DNA of 30,539 nucleotides from Actinomycetes bacterium (GCA_030597945.1 JAUVQW010000001.1:1-30539), one strand, 5' to 3'; positions 1 to 8,933 are shown, counted from the stretch's first letter. Program-made: numbers and translations. The notes: generated from the letters alone by a model not told the origin.

Positions 1-121
1 CGTTAGCTTTTACAACCGCCATGAAAAGAGTCGTATCCTCTAAAGTATTTTTTATTGTTTGAATATTTTTTTCGATCGCGGAGTGATCGATCTCAGCCCA
101 GACAGGTCGTTTATACACCAT
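1..121 (-). CDS. alr: Alanine racemase, N-terminal fragment (runs off the left edge)
   Basis: The first 40 codons of a leftward gene are visible. The peptide begins MVYKRPVWAEIDHSAIEKN and reaches LFMAVVKAN, which is the fold-type III alanine racemase start. The Lys of VVKAN is the residue that binds pyridoxal phosphate. The enzyme interconverts L- and D-alanine for peptidoglycan and would feed the Ddl ligase encoded at 17781-18716. The ATG lies two bases after the stop of the CBS-domain gene, so the two are probably co-transcribed and translationally coupled. The position after nnr matches actinobacterial gene order. The rest of the gene is outside the window. Confidence 0.9.
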   Translation of the reverse strand, partial: MVYKRPVWAEIDHSAIEKNIQTIKNTLEDTTLFMAVVKAN

Positions 122-123
122 GA

Positions 124-576
124 TCAGCTAGAAAGAGTTCTAACTATATCCCCTTTAGTTATGATCCCGACAACTTTTCCCCCTGATATGACCGGAATGC
201 GTCCAATATGTTTTTCGATCATCAGGGTCGCTATTTCTTCGGTACTTGCATCAGGAGTAACTGTTACAACCTCCGTTGCCATCAGCTCTTCGACAGTAGC
301 TGCTGCAGCTCTTTTGAGCGACTCCTCAAATCGTTTAGGACTTTCGAGGAATATGTAGCTATCTAAAAGATGGATATAGCTTGGAAAATGTACCTTTATG
401 TCTTGAGATATAAGATCAGATTCAGAGATCAATCCTATCAACTGATCGTCATCATCAAGCACCGGTGCCGCACCGATTTTATTGTCGACAAAAAATTTTG
501 CCGCCTGCTTGATACTGTCTTTGGGCTTTAAGCATTTAACGTCCTTGGTCATTACTTCTTCTGCGATTGGGCTCAT
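124..576 (-). CDS. Tandem CBS-domain protein
   Basis: This 150-residue protein consists almost entirely of two CBS motifs, at about residues 7-65 and 95-150. Typical blocks are AAPVLDDDDQLIGLISESDL in the first and HIGRIPVISGGKVVGIITKGD in the second. Paired CBS domains usually form a cleft for adenine nucleotides (AMP, ATP, SAM or NAD) and act as energy or redox sensors. No catalytic domain is attached, so the partner is unknown. The ATG at 576 has a GGGGAG ribosome-binding site. It lies 23 bases after nnr and 2 bases before alr. The ligand and target cannot be read from the sequence. Confidence 0.85.
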   Translation of the reverse strand: MSPIAEEVMTKDVKCLKPKDSIKQAAKFFVDNKIGAAPVLDDDDQLIGLISESDLISQDIKVHFPSYIHLLDSYIFLESPKRFEESLKRAAAATVEELMATEVVTVTPDASTEEIATLMIEKHIGRIPVISGGKVVGIITKGDIVRTLSS

Positions 577-599
577 CTATTCTCCCCTTGATCCTCTCA

Positions 600-2120
600 T
601 CATCGGACAACTCCGATAATATTTTTTATTGCTCTTGGTAATAAGTCTATCAAGTCGCCCGCGATCATAGCAAGCTCGCCTTTCTCTTTTTTTCCGAAAT
701 CACCGCTTAGACCGTGGACAAACGTACCTGCAACCGCTGCCGGATAATCGGGAAGGCCTTGAGCCATGAAAGAAGCGATTATTCCTGTTAGCACATCTCC
801 GGTTCCCGCTGTCGCCATCCCTGCATTGCCAGTAGTATTGATCATTGTCGCTCCCCGACCACTAATGATAGATCTGTTTCCCTTTAAGACAACGGTCGCC
901 TTAAAGGCCCGACTCGCCTCCTGACATGCTTTTACCCGATCTGAGGTGATCTTAGAAGTCGTTTCTTTAGTTAAGCGGCTTAATTCGCCTTCATGAGGGG
1001 TGATTACCTTTGATGATGGAGTACTGCTAAGAACGCCTGTGTCGTCCAGACAATTTAATCCATCGGCGTCGATGACCATAGGAATATCGATCTCACTCAC
1101 TACTTTATTTAGAAAAACTCTTGTCTCATCGTTTCGTGAAATACCGGGACCAATGGCTATGACATCAAATCTTTTACTTACATCTTTTATGATATCTAAT
1201 GCCGTTGGCGATATACTTTGCTGAGCAGTCTCCGGCAACGGGATTGTCATTACCTCTGTAAGCTTAATCTCCAATATCTCGTTCAGGCTTCTTGGTGCCG
1301 CCAAAGTTACTATTCCCGCCCCGGATCTCAGCGCCGCCAAAGAAGTCAGCGTCGCAGCTCCCGTCATCCCTACCGAGCCGGCAATGACCAATACTCTTCC
1401 ACAAGTGTGCTTATTAGCTGTGAATGCTCGTTTGGGAATAAGCGAGCTTGCGATCTCCCTTGAAGCCAAATGAGTATCTACGTTTTCACTAATGACATCT
1501 TTACTGATACCAATATCGACTAAATGGATCTTGCCTGAAAGCCCTACGCCTTGATCGATCACCGAACCTATTTTTGGACAAGTAAAAGTTACCGTATGGT
1601 CAGCTTTTACGCTCACTCCATCGGATCTTCCGGTATCGGCATCGATGCCGGAAGGAATATCCACCGAAACGACTATTGCCCTTACTTTGTTTATCTGCTC
1701 GACTGCGTCGGCCGCTTGGCCATGGATCTCACCTTTTAAGTTAAAGCCAAAGAGAGCGTCAATGATCAAGTCGGGCGATGGGCAGACCTCTTTCTTAAAT
1801 TCCATTATATTTACTGAAGCTGCTTCAGCCTCACTTAGAGCATCTTTCGCGATCCCTTTGATATCATCCTTTGAAAAAGTCAGATAGACAGTCACATCGT
1901 GACCGATCCTTTTTAGATGCTTAGCAGCAACGAAGCCGTCTCCGCCATTATTTCCTTTACCACAATATATGGCTATTTCGCCGCCGGCTTTTAAAAGGGA
2001 AGAGGCAATATCAGCAACGGATTCCCCCGCCGCTTCCATCAGTTCCTTTAACGATATCTCTTGAGACTCTACCGCCTTCTCTTCTATATCCATCATCTGA
2101 TTGGCGGTTACGATTTCCAT
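600..2120 (-). CDS. nnr: Bifunctional NAD(P)H-hydrate epimerase / ADP-dependent NAD(P)H-hydrate dehydratase
   Basis: This 506-residue protein is a two-domain nicotinamide-nucleotide repair enzyme. The N-terminal YjeF_N epimerase domain (about 1-215) contains the CGKGNNGGDG nucleotide loop near residue 53. The C-terminal ribokinase-like dehydratase domain (about 230-506) contains NAGMATAGTGDVLTG near 432-446, with the catalytic GTGD. The enzyme epimerises hydrated NAD(P)H and dehydrates the S form with ADP, acting in the cytoplasm. Length and domain order match the bacterial fused form. It sits between the VCBS-repeat gene (52 bases upstream) and the CBS-pair gene (23 bases downstream). An acpS-nnr-alr neighbourhood is common in actinobacteria; here two extra genes separate acpS from nnr. 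Confidence 0.95.
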   Translation of the reverse strand: MEIVTANQMMDIEEKAVESQEISLKELMEAAGESVADIASSLLKAGGEIAIYCGKGNNGGDGFVAAKHLKRIGHDVTVYLTFSKDDIKGIAKDALSEAEAASVNIMEFKKEVCPSPDLIIDALFGFNLKGEIHGQAADAVEQINKVRAIVVSVDIPSGIDADTGRSDGVSVKADHTVTFTCPKIGSVIDQGVGLSGKIHLVDIGISKDVISENVDTHLASREIASSLIPKRAFTANKHTCGRVLVIAGSVGMTGAATLTSLAALRSGAGIVTLAAPRSLNEILEIKLTEVMTIPLPETAQQSISPTALDIIKDVSKRFDVIAIGPGISRNDETRVFLNKVVSEIDIPMVIDADGLNCLDDTGVLSSTPSSKVITPHEGELSRLTKETTSKITSDRVKACQEASRAFKATVVLKGNRSIISGRGATMINTTGNAGMATAGTGDVLTGIIASFMAQGLPDYPAAVAGTFVHGLSGDFGKKEKGELAMIAGDLIDLLPRAIKNIIGVVR

Positions 2121-2172
2121 GAAAAATAATTATAGCAGACTGTTTGTTAAAAAGATTTTATTGACTGGCTGG

Positions 2173-3495
2173 TCAGAATTGTCTTACCCAAAGATCCGTC
2201 TCCGACTGATCGTCGATCGGCCCCAGTAGAAATACGCCAACGCCCTTATCTTGAGCGTCACTTATCGCCACTATCGAAGATACTAAACCGTCGCCGTCGA
2301 AATCTCCTGAAACTATCTTGGTACGTTCGCCGTCCCAATTGCCTTCGCCACTATCCCATAACTTTATCGGATTGTTATAATCACCGATCGAGTTTACAAA
2401 GATCCAGGCAGAAGATCTTTTGTTGGCATGGGTATAGAGACCGAAAATATCTATTAGGCCATCGTCGTTGAAATCCCCGGCCGCGATCTTGGTCGCTCCG
2501 GCGTTCCAGCCGTCATTTCCCGAATCCCACCAGACTTGAGGGGCGTAAAAACCAGCTCCGTATCCTTGGAAAAACCACATTCGGGCCCGTCTGTCTCCAT
2601 AGTTATACATGATCAGTAGATCCAACGTCCCGTCCAGATCAAAATCACCGGGCAATACCTGTGATTTTTCCCCCAGCCATTGGCTAGTAGAGCCCCACCA
2701 CTTTTTTGGCTCGCCTAACCTCTTGCCGTCATTTTCAAAAAACCAGAAGGTGGATTTGCCGTCATCAAAAGTATACAGAGCAAGGAGATCTATTAACCCA
2801 TCGTTATTAAAATCTCCCGAAATCATTTTAGTTGCAGCCTCGTTCCAGCCTTCGTTCGATGACCACCAGATATCCGGCTCCTTGAATCCTCGGCCGCTAT
2901 TCTCGAAGAACCAAGCCTTTGCGTGTTGATCACCGTAACCATAGAAGGCCATAATGTCGCTTAGACCATCGTCATTAAAATCCCCGACTGTGAGCTTGGT
3001 CTTATCTCCATCCCATTTACCATAACCGGAAGCCCAAAGCGATATCGGCTCTAAAAGCGTATTATTGTTCCCCTCAAAACCCCAGATCATGGAGAAATTT
3101 CCAGCCCTGCTATAGAGCGCCAGCAGGTCATCCTCATCGCCGCCGATAAAATCACCCGCTATCGGATTTAGCGCCTGCCAACTCCAGTTAGAAAGAGTGC
3201 CTGTCTCAACGAACGAGATGGGGATAATATCACTTGAAATATTTCTATCTTTATAGGAAACATTGGCCTCGATCGATTTCAATCCGTCAAATAAAGAATT
3301 AAATCTAAGGACGTCGCTGCTATTTATAAAGATCAGGTCGCCCGAGGAGTAGTTTTGGCCGTTGATAGAAATATTGATGGCAGAATCATATACACTAATC
3401 TCTACATTCGCAGCCATTACCTGTTTCGATAAAATTAGTATAAATATTATTATGATTAGGAGTGCATTTAATCGCGCTTTTTTAAAGAGCCTCAT
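2173..3495 (-). CDS. Secreted FG-GAP/VCBS-repeat protein
   Basis: This 440-residue protein has an N-terminal signal peptide: KK/R, then a hydrophobic run LLIIIIFILIL, and likely cleavage after about residue 28 (VMA-A). After a region of about 80 residues without recognisable motifs come six repeats of 56-57 residues. Their GDF cores lie at residues 114, 171, 227, 283, 340 and 397. Each core resembles GDFNDDGLIDLLALY, with Asp/Asn spaced as in Ca-binding FG-GAP loops, and is followed by WFFENxG and WWxS blocks. This suggests a beta-propeller or lectin-like surface protein that binds a ligand or carbohydrate. No catalytic domain is visible. It has its own good promoter (3572-3600). The last repeat core (GDFDGDGLVSS) is more divergent. 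Confidence 0.8.
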   Translation of the reverse strand: MRLFKKARLNALLIIIIFILILSKQVMAANVEISVYDSAINISINGQNYSSGDLIFINSSDVLRFNSLFDGLKSIEANVSYKDRNISSDIIPISFVETGTLSNWSWQALNPIAGDFIGGDEDDLLALYSRAGNFSMIWGFEGNNNTLLEPISLWASGYGKWDGDKTKLTVGDFNDDGLSDIMAFYGYGDQHAKAWFFENSGRGFKEPDIWWSSNEGWNEAATKMISGDFNNDGLIDLLALYTFDDGKSTFWFFENDGKRLGEPKKWWGSTSQWLGEKSQVLPGDFDLDGTLDLLIMYNYGDRRARMWFFQGYGAGFYAPQVWWDSGNDGWNAGATKIAAGDFNDDGLIDIFGLYTHANKRSSAWIFVNSIGDYNNPIKLWDSGEGNWDGERTKIVSGDFDGDGLVSSIVAISDAQDKGVGVFLLGPIDDQSETDLWVRQF

Positions 3496-3536
3496 TGCTA
3501 TCCGTTAATAGCCGTCAAACCATCTTAGTTCAGCAA

Positions 3537-3554
3537 AAGAATTGCCGAATTCTT
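3537..3554 (-). other. Perfect hairpin in the 5' leader of the VCBS-repeat gene
   Basis: A 7-bp perfect inverted repeat (AAGAATT / AATTCTT) encloses a 4-base loop. It lies between the promoter at 3572-3600 and the ATG at 3495, so it would fold in the 5' untranslated RNA. On the minus strand it is followed by TTTT, which gives it a weak terminator-like look. It may act as a leader stabiliser or attenuator; this is not proven. Confidence 0.4.
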
Positions 3555-3571
3555 AAAGAAAAAGTTCAATT

Positions 3572-3600
3572 ATTTTAGCAGTTTTTTACTTCTTTGTCAA
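3572..3600 (-). promoter_or_regulatory. Sigma-A-type promoter of the VCBS-repeat gene
   Basis: Reading leftward, a consensus -35 TTGACA (3600-3595) is followed by a 17-base spacer and a -10 TAAAAT (3577-3572). The predicted start is near 3565, giving a leader of about 70 bases before the ATG at 3495. It lies in the 138-base gap after the lipoprotein gene, which separates this gene from the acpS cluster. Confidence 0.7.
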
Positions 3601-3633
3601 GGTAGAGGAGTTGTAACAATAATTCTTCGGCGG

Positions 3634-4191
3634 TTAATTTGAAGGGCTTGGTGGCGATATTGTTCTAGGTTGTGGAGTCCCAACACCCGGGCCTCCCGCT
3701 AATTGACCGAAGGTCTCAAGAAGATAAAATTCAAGAAAAGGAAGCTCTCGAGCCGCACGCCCAAGCGCTCTGTTCGCCGCCATAGTCATCTTAAGAGATT
3801 CAGTCCTCTCCGGTGAGATCTGTTGTTCTCCGTTAATATCTTCCTCGCTCTCGCTTTTATCCAATTTAATCTCGATCTCTTTTCCGTCAACATAAAAACT
3901 CAAGAATTGGATCAGGTCAGCGTGGCCGCTAAAAAAATCCTCTGGGGGAGTGATCTTCTCCATCTTTTTTTCCGTATCTTCCAATATTTTTATCTGCTCT
4001 TTATCTAATTCGGCCCTTGATTTATTATCCTCACCGCTTTTCTTAGATAGATCGCTAAGCTCCTCTTGGGTATCAATCAATATCTTTGTCATTTTATCTT
4101 GATAACTCTTTTTGCTATTCGTACAACCACCCAAAAGCAATGTAACCAAAATAACGATTATAATAATTGTTAGCTTTTTTTTAAAAGACAA
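3634..4191 (-). CDS. Putative lipoprotein of unknown function
   Basis: I do not recognise the family. From a TTG start at 4191, preceded by AGGAG four bases away, the 185-residue product begins with KKK and a long hydrophobic stretch, then lipobox LLGGC with the lipidated Cys at residue 23. It would therefore be anchored to the outer face of the membrane. The mature part is rich in Glu and Lys, predicted helical (repeated EELSDLSKK-like segments), and ends in a Pro/Ser-rich tail. An in-frame ATG at 4284 would extend it upstream, but that would overlap acpS and bury the signal peptide 31 residues inside the protein. The TTG start is therefore preferred. It lies 58 bases after acpS. Confidence 0.7.
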   Translation of the reverse strand: MSFKKKLTIIIIVILVTLLLGGCTNSKKSYQDKMTKILIDTQEELSDLSKKSGEDNKSRAELDKEQIKILEDTEKKMEKITPPEDFFSGHADLIQFLSFYVDGKEIEIKLDKSESEEDINGEQQISPERTESLKMTMAANRALGRAARELPFLEFYLLETFGQLAGGPGVGTPQPRTISPPSPSN

Positions 4192-4249
4192 GATTCTCCT
4201 AATTAGTATCAGACCATAGAATAGCTGACAAAGAAAACCTTTGCAAATT

Positions 4250-4624
4250 TTACAACCCGATGGCGATGGCCGACGCGACTGCATTACTTTTATTAAAAGA
4301 GAGGCTCACTTCGACATCGCAGATGCCGTTTTCGTTCGCCAGTTTTGCCGCTCCCCCGCTTAGACTGATGAATGGTTTTCCCTTGCTATCCCTCTTTACT
4401 TCAATATCAGTCCATTTCATGCCGGCCCTACCAGTTCCAAGCGCTTTACTGACTGCTTCTTTAGCAGCAAACCGAGCGGCATAGTGATGTGCTGGCTCCT
4501 GTTTTGACTGACAATACTTGCTCTCATCTTGAGTGAATATCCGCTTTTCGAATTTTTCATATTTTAAAAGCGCCTTTTTGATCCGATCGATCTCGACGAT
4601 GTCTACGCCCAGTCCTCTAATCAT
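4250..4624 (-). CDS. acpS: Holo-[acyl-carrier-protein] synthase
   Basis: This 124-residue protein has the AcpS signature. GLGVDIVEIDRI carries the metal-binding Asp at residue 8, and RFAAKEAVSKALGTG carries the metal-binding Glu at residue 56. It transfers the 4'-phosphopantetheine arm of coenzyme A to the conserved Ser of acyl carrier protein, activating fatty-acid synthesis. Its length is normal for a trimeric AcpS. The ATG lies two bases after the glmS stop, so it is co-transcribed with glmS. The location next to nnr and alr is typical. Confidence 0.95.
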   Translation of the reverse strand: MIRGLGVDIVEIDRIKKALLKYEKFEKRIFTQDESKYCQSKQEPAHHYAARFAAKEAVSKALGTGRAGMKWTDIEVKRDSKGKPFISLSGGAAKLANENGICDVEVSLSFNKSNAVASAIAIGL

Positions 4625-4626
4625 CT

Positions 4627-6453
4627 CTACTCGACCGTCACGCTTTTTGCTAAATTACGGGGCTGATCGACATTACATCCTCTTTCTTTAGCAATAAAAT
4701 AAGACAGAAGCTGAAGCGGGATAACGCTTAAGATCGCTGATGACATTTCATCTGATTCGGGGATGACAAATACGTCATCGGTTAGTGCTCTAATCTGGTT
4801 ATCATCTGAATCAGTGATAGCAATGATGCTACCACCTCTGGATTTTGCTTCCTGCATATTGCTTACTATCTTTTCGAAGACTTTTCCTTTTAAGGCAATA
4901 GCTAAAACGGGGACGCCATCATTGATAAGGGCTATCGGACCGTGTTTCATCTCCCCGGCTGGGTAGCCCTCGGCATGAATATAGGATATTTCCTTTAACT
5001 TTAGAGCCCCTTCCATAGCTACTGGATAACCCACCCCTCTTCCGATAAAGAGAAAGTCATATACATCATGATATTTCTTTGCCCATTCTTTGATCGTCTC
5101 CGCTTTTCCCAATATCTCATCTACTTTTTCCGGTACTTTTGAGAGAGATTCAGCTATTTTTTGAAAAAAGGAATCATCCAAACCATTTTTTTGCCGGGCG
5201 ATAAACATTGAAAGCAAGATCAGCGCCGCTATTTGGGATACATGTGTTTTTGTCGCTGCTACCCCGATTTCGGGACCGGCGTGCGTGTAAACTACTCCGT
5301 CTGCCTCTCTCGTTATCGAACTGCCAACAACATTGGTCACGGCGATAATCTTTGCTCCCTTTTCCTTAGCTTTTCTTATCCCCGCCAATGTGTCGGCTGT
5401 CTCTCCCGACTGAGTGATGGCTATTAGAAGGCTCTTATCGGACAGCACAGGTTCGCGGTAGCGAAATTCCGAAGAACAATCTATCTCGACAGATATGTGG
5501 GCCCATTTCTCAATCGCTAGTTTCGCTATCATTCCAGCATGAAGAGATGTACCGCAAGCAACGATGAAAATTTTATCGATATCTTCTATTTTTTCTTTAT
5601 CGAGCAAAAGGTCATCAAAATTAACTTTGCCATCCTCATCTAATTGTCCCCGCAGCGTATCTTGAATAGCGCTTGGTTGTTCATATATCTCTTTTAACAT
5701 GAAATCGGCGAACCCGCCTTTTTCTGCAGCTTCAATATCCCACTTGACTTCAATGGAGTCACGCTTAATTAAAACGTCATCCCCTGATGTGATCTGATAC
5801 CCGTCTTGGGCTACCTCCACCAGCTCTTCGTCTTCGATGATTACGATCTTTCTAGTCTGGTCGATAAGTGCGGGGATGTCTGAAGCTACAAAAATTCCGC
5901 TTTCAGCGATACCAAGGACCAGAGGGCTGTCTTTTCTGGCAGCGATCAATTTCGAGGGATCTTCGCTTGAGATCACAGCTATTGCATAGGAGCCCTTGAT
6001 CCGGCGAAGTGCCTTTTTTACCGCTTCTTTAAGATCGCCGTTGAAGTTTGCTTCTACCAGATGTGCCAGAGTCTCAGTATCGGTCTCGGAAGTAAATTCG
6101 TGCCCTGAATCAATAAGCTCATCTCTTAGCTCATGCCAGTTCTCTATGATCCCATTATGGACAACCGCGATCTTTCCTGAACAATCAGTATGGGGATGAG
6201 AATTTCTCTTTGACGGTTCGCCGTGGGTGGCCCACCTGGTATGCCCGATTCCTAGCCTACTATCAAGTTTATCGTGATCGACGATCTTTTCGAGTTGATC
6301 CAAATTACCTTTTTGTCTAAGTACTGTTAAGCTTCCATTGATAGACAAAGCCAACCCGGCTGAGTCGTAACCCCTGTATTCGAGTCTCTTTAATCCCTGT
6401 AAAAGTAGCGGGGTGGTCTTTTCTTTTCCTATGTAACCTACGATTCCACACAT
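4627..6453 (-). CDS. glmS: Glutamine-fructose-6-phosphate aminotransferase (isomerising)
   Basis: The protein has 608 residues, the usual length. It begins MCGIVGYIG, where Cys2 is the N-terminal nucleophile of the glutaminase domain. The first 220 or so residues contain GHTRWATHG and the SDTETLAHL-type blocks. Two SIS sugar-isomerase domains follow (about 280-430 and 455-590), with CGTSLHAG and ITQSGETADT in the first and the C-terminal NLAKSVTVE. It makes glucosamine-6-phosphate from fructose-6-phosphate and glutamine, the first committed step to UDP-GlcNAc and peptidoglycan. It sits directly downstream of glmM (51-base gap) and upstream of acpS. That gap is too short to hold a glmS ribozyme. 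Confidence 0.97.
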   Translation of the reverse strand: MCGIVGYIGKEKTTPLLLQGLKRLEYRGYDSAGLALSINGSLTVLRQKGNLDQLEKIVDHDKLDSRLGIGHTRWATHGEPSKRNSHPHTDCSGKIAVVHNGIIENWHELRDELIDSGHEFTSETDTETLAHLVEANFNGDLKEAVKKALRRIKGSYAIAVISSEDPSKLIAARKDSPLVLGIAESGIFVASDIPALIDQTRKIVIIEDEELVEVAQDGYQITSGDDVLIKRDSIEVKWDIEAAEKGGFADFMLKEIYEQPSAIQDTLRGQLDEDGKVNFDDLLLDKEKIEDIDKIFIVACGTSLHAGMIAKLAIEKWAHISVEIDCSSEFRYREPVLSDKSLLIAITQSGETADTLAGIRKAKEKGAKIIAVTNVVGSSITREADGVVYTHAGPEIGVAATKTHVSQIAALILLSMFIARQKNGLDDSFFQKIAESLSKVPEKVDEILGKAETIKEWAKKYHDVYDFLFIGRGVGYPVAMEGALKLKEISYIHAEGYPAGEMKHGPIALINDGVPVLAIALKGKVFEKIVSNMQEAKSRGGSIIAITDSDDNQIRALTDDVFVIPESDEMSSAILSVIPLQLLSYFIAKERGCNVDQPRNLAKSVTVE

Positions 6454-6504
6454 GATCTTATATATATTACCAGATTAGTTACCGACTTCTTTACCTTTGG
6501 CCCT

Positions 6505-7833
6505 CTAGATATTCTCTTCAATGGCTGAAACGATATTATCGGTTAATCTCTCGGCTAACTCCTCGCTTTTGGCCTCGACCATTACTCTGATTAGCGGCTC
6601 TGTCCCTGATGGTCTTACTAGCACTCGACCATCGCCGCCCAGTTCATTTTCACTGGCGAGTATTGTTTTTTTTACGCCTTCTAAATCTATTATTGTTTTT
6701 TTATTGTTTTTTACGATCACATTTTTTAGAGATTGTGGATACCTGGTCATCACTTTTGCTATTTCTGACAGCGGTTTTTCTTTGTCTCTCATAACTGAGA
6801 GAAGTTGAAGGGCGGTGATTATTCCATCACCGGTCGTATTATGGTTTAAAAAAATTATGTGTCCCGATTGTTCGCCCCCGACTTGTATCTTATCGTCTAG
6901 CATTTCCTGTAATACAAATCTGTCTCCTACGGGAGTCTTGATTATTTCTATACCTTTTGACTCCATGCACCTATCGAGACCTATATTTGTCATGACTGTT
7001 GTAACCATAGCATTAGGATTAAGCAGATCCAGCTCCTTTAAATGCGTCACACAGATGGCCATAATGAAATCTCCATCTATAACTTCGCCGTTCTCATCTA
7101 CCGCGATCACTCTATCGGCATCACCATCGAAGGCAAACCCGACATCAACATTGTGAGCCTTTACTATCTTTGCCAAATGATCGGTATAGGTAGAACCACA
7201 ATTTTCATTGATATTCATACCATCAGGCTCATTTGAAAAAGTTATCACGTCGGCACCGAGTGACTTAAGAATATCCGGAGCCACTTTTGAAGCTGCTCCG
7301 TTAGCACAATCGATCGCTACCTTGATGCCATCCAACCCGCCGTAAATAGTGTCGACTACATGGCTTACATATCTTTCGATCGAACTTGATCCATCGACTA
7401 TCGTTCCAATATCTTTACCGGTAGATCGATCGATAACGTTATCTTCCATTAACGCCTCGATCTTTTCTTCTTCTTCTTCCTGCAGCTTGATACCGTTCTT
7501 ATCAAAAAATTTGATACCGTTATATTCAGCCGGATTGTGTGATGCGGAGATGACGACCCCACCATCGGCACCAAGTTGTCTTGTTAAAAAAGCAACAGCC
7601 GGTGTCGGGAGAACGCCGAGGTTTACACCATCACATCCAGCAGAACAAATACCAGACATCAGGGATGACTCTAATAGATCGCCGGACAATCTGGTGTCGC
7701 GTCCTACTACTATTCTTTTTGCTCTACCCTTTAGAAAAGTAGCCCCGGCCCGACCTAACTTGAAAGTCAGTTCCGGAGTAAGCTCGGTATTAGCAATCCC
7801 TCTTACGCCATCAGTGCCAAATAGCTTCGGCAA
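6505..7833 (-). CDS. glmM: Phosphoglucosamine mutase
   Basis: This 442-residue protein begins LFGTDGVRGIAN and matches GlmM throughout. The active phosphoserine is in VISASHNPAEYNG (Ser98). The Mg site DGDADR is at 236-241. The sugar-binding loop is GEQSGH, and the C-terminal phosphate-binding RPSGTEPLIRVMVE is present. It converts glucosamine-6-phosphate to glucosamine-1-phosphate, the step after GlmS. The start is a TTG with AGGAG ten bases upstream, a slightly long spacing, and it aligns with the usual N-terminus. Rather than glmM-glmS directly after rpsI, a racemase-like gene lies between rpsI and glmM. Confidence 0.96.
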   Translation of the reverse strand: MPKLFGTDGVRGIANTELTPELTFKLGRAGATFLKGRAKRIVVGRDTRLSGDLLESSLMSGICSAGCDGVNLGVLPTPAVAFLTRQLGADGGVVISASHNPAEYNGIKFFDKNGIKLQEEEEEKIEALMEDNVIDRSTGKDIGTIVDGSSSIERYVSHVVDTIYGGLDGIKVAIDCANGAASKVAPDILKSLGADVITFSNEPDGMNINENCGSTYTDHLAKIVKAHNVDVGFAFDGDADRVIAVDENGEVIDGDFIMAICVTHLKELDLLNPNAMVTTVMTNIGLDRCMESKGIEIIKTPVGDRFVLQEMLDDKIQVGGEQSGHIIFLNHNTTGDGIITALQLLSVMRDKEKPLSEIAKVMTRYPQSLKNVIVKNNKKTIIDLEGVKKTILASENELGGDGRVLVRPSGTEPLIRVMVEAKSEELAERLTDNIVSAIEENI

Positions 7834-7940
7834 TTATTAATTTCTCCTTTTATAGGGGATTTGCAATTGATTTATACCCTTTTACCACCGATCAGCTCTT
7901 AGTTAACGAGTATAAAATTCAATGTCTTTATGGCTGTTTA

Positions 7941-8933
7941 TTATAACCCAATATATTCCTTATCTACATAAGGAGATATCATCGCTGCCAAGACAGCAAA
8001 GTACGATGGTTCGATCTTTATCCTCCCGCCAACTTGGAGCTTTGCGTCAACGGCCGGCTTTATCGTCAGATGATCGCTGCTTCGGTTAAAGATGGATCCG
8101 CTGTCGGTTTTGATCGGGGCCATAGCTATATCCTGTCTTCCAAGAGCTATGACAGCTTGCCCTCCTTGATCATTGTTTTTCTTTTTTACCTCGATAACCT
8201 CGGCCTCAAGTGAAAAGGCCCCTTGCTTAAAACCATCTAGCGGCCTATAATTAATCGGCTCATGCCCGAGAAGTATCGCCTCTCCGATTCTTAATTGATT
8301 TATCTCTTGCGGCATCTTTCCATTTAGTAAAATATCGATACAGCTACTATTTCCCCCGGAAAGAATAGGTACGTCCTGACTAAATCTATTAACTAGTCTC
8401 TTTTTTGACTCGACGAGGCTCACAAGTTGTTTTTTTGTTGGAGCTACAGCAAAAGAACAACCCGCGTTTATGGCTAAACCATAAAGTTCTATCGAAGTCA
8501 GTCTTTGCACCTCTTCTGCAATCTCGTCCAACTCCGGCTCGGTTATTCCTTCTCTTAAGTCTCCAGCCTCCAACATAAGTATGATGCGCTGGACTTTCCC
8601 CGCTTTTGTGGCTTCTAAAGAAATCTGTCTCGCTATTTCGATCTCCGTTAACAAAATATAATCAGCAAATTTTATTGCGGTTGCGATCTCGTTTACCATC
8701 GGCTGGCGAAGAAGCATAAGAGGGGCTGCAAAAAAATCTTTTAGCCTGATCAGATTTTCGAGTCTTGAATCGGCAAGTCCATCCACGCCGCCCTCGACCA
8801 TAGCCCCGGCTACCTCCATGCTACCGGCAACCCCTTTGATAACACCAAAAACCTCTCGCTTACCAACGAGTCCTAAAAGAGTAGAGGTATTACTTCTGAT
8901 GCAATCTAGATCGATCGAAAGCTTTGGATACAA
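7941..8933 (-). CDS. Ornithine/alanine racemase-like fold-type III PLP enzyme
   Basis: The 330-residue protein belongs to the alanine racemase-like barrel family, closest by memory to ornithine racemase (Orr) and YhfX. It starts YPKLSIDLDCIRSN. The PLP-binding Lys is in FGVIKGVAGS (Lys33). Other Orr-like blocks are GGVDGLADSRLENL, ILMLEAGDLREGI, LSGGNSSCIDILL and INQLRIGEAILLGHE. The C-terminal beta domain is short (about 230-330). It is not a second copy of the canonical alr at 1-121. The TTG start has a GGAG site. It lies between rpsI and glmM, an unusual place. The substrate is undetermined: ornithine, alanine or another amino acid are all possible. Confidence 0.75.
   Translation of the reverse strand: MYPKLSIDLDCIRSNTSTLLGLVGKREVFGVIKGVAGSMEVAGAMVEGGVDGLADSRLENLIRLKDFFAAPLMLLRQPMVNEIATAIKFADYILLTEIEIARQISLEATKAGKVQRIILMLEAGDLREGITEPELDEIAEEVQRLTSIELYGLAINAGCSFAVAPTKKQLVSLVESKKRLVNRFSQDVPILSGGNSSCIDILLNGKMPQEINQLRIGEAILLGHEPINYRPLDGFKQGAFSLEAEVIEVKKKNNDQGGQAVIALGRQDIAMAPIKTDSGSIFNRSSDHLTIKPAVDAKLQVGGRIKIEPSYFAVLAAMISPYVDKEYIGL

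Noticed and set aside
4192..4284. Upstream ATG extension of the lipoprotein gene
   Set aside because: It would overlap acpS and place the signal peptide 31 residues inside. The TTG at 4191 has a proper AGGAG and puts the lipobox at the expected distance.
6454..6504. glmS ribozyme upstream of glmS
   Set aside because: The gap after glmM is only 51 bases, far too short, and glmM continues directly before it.
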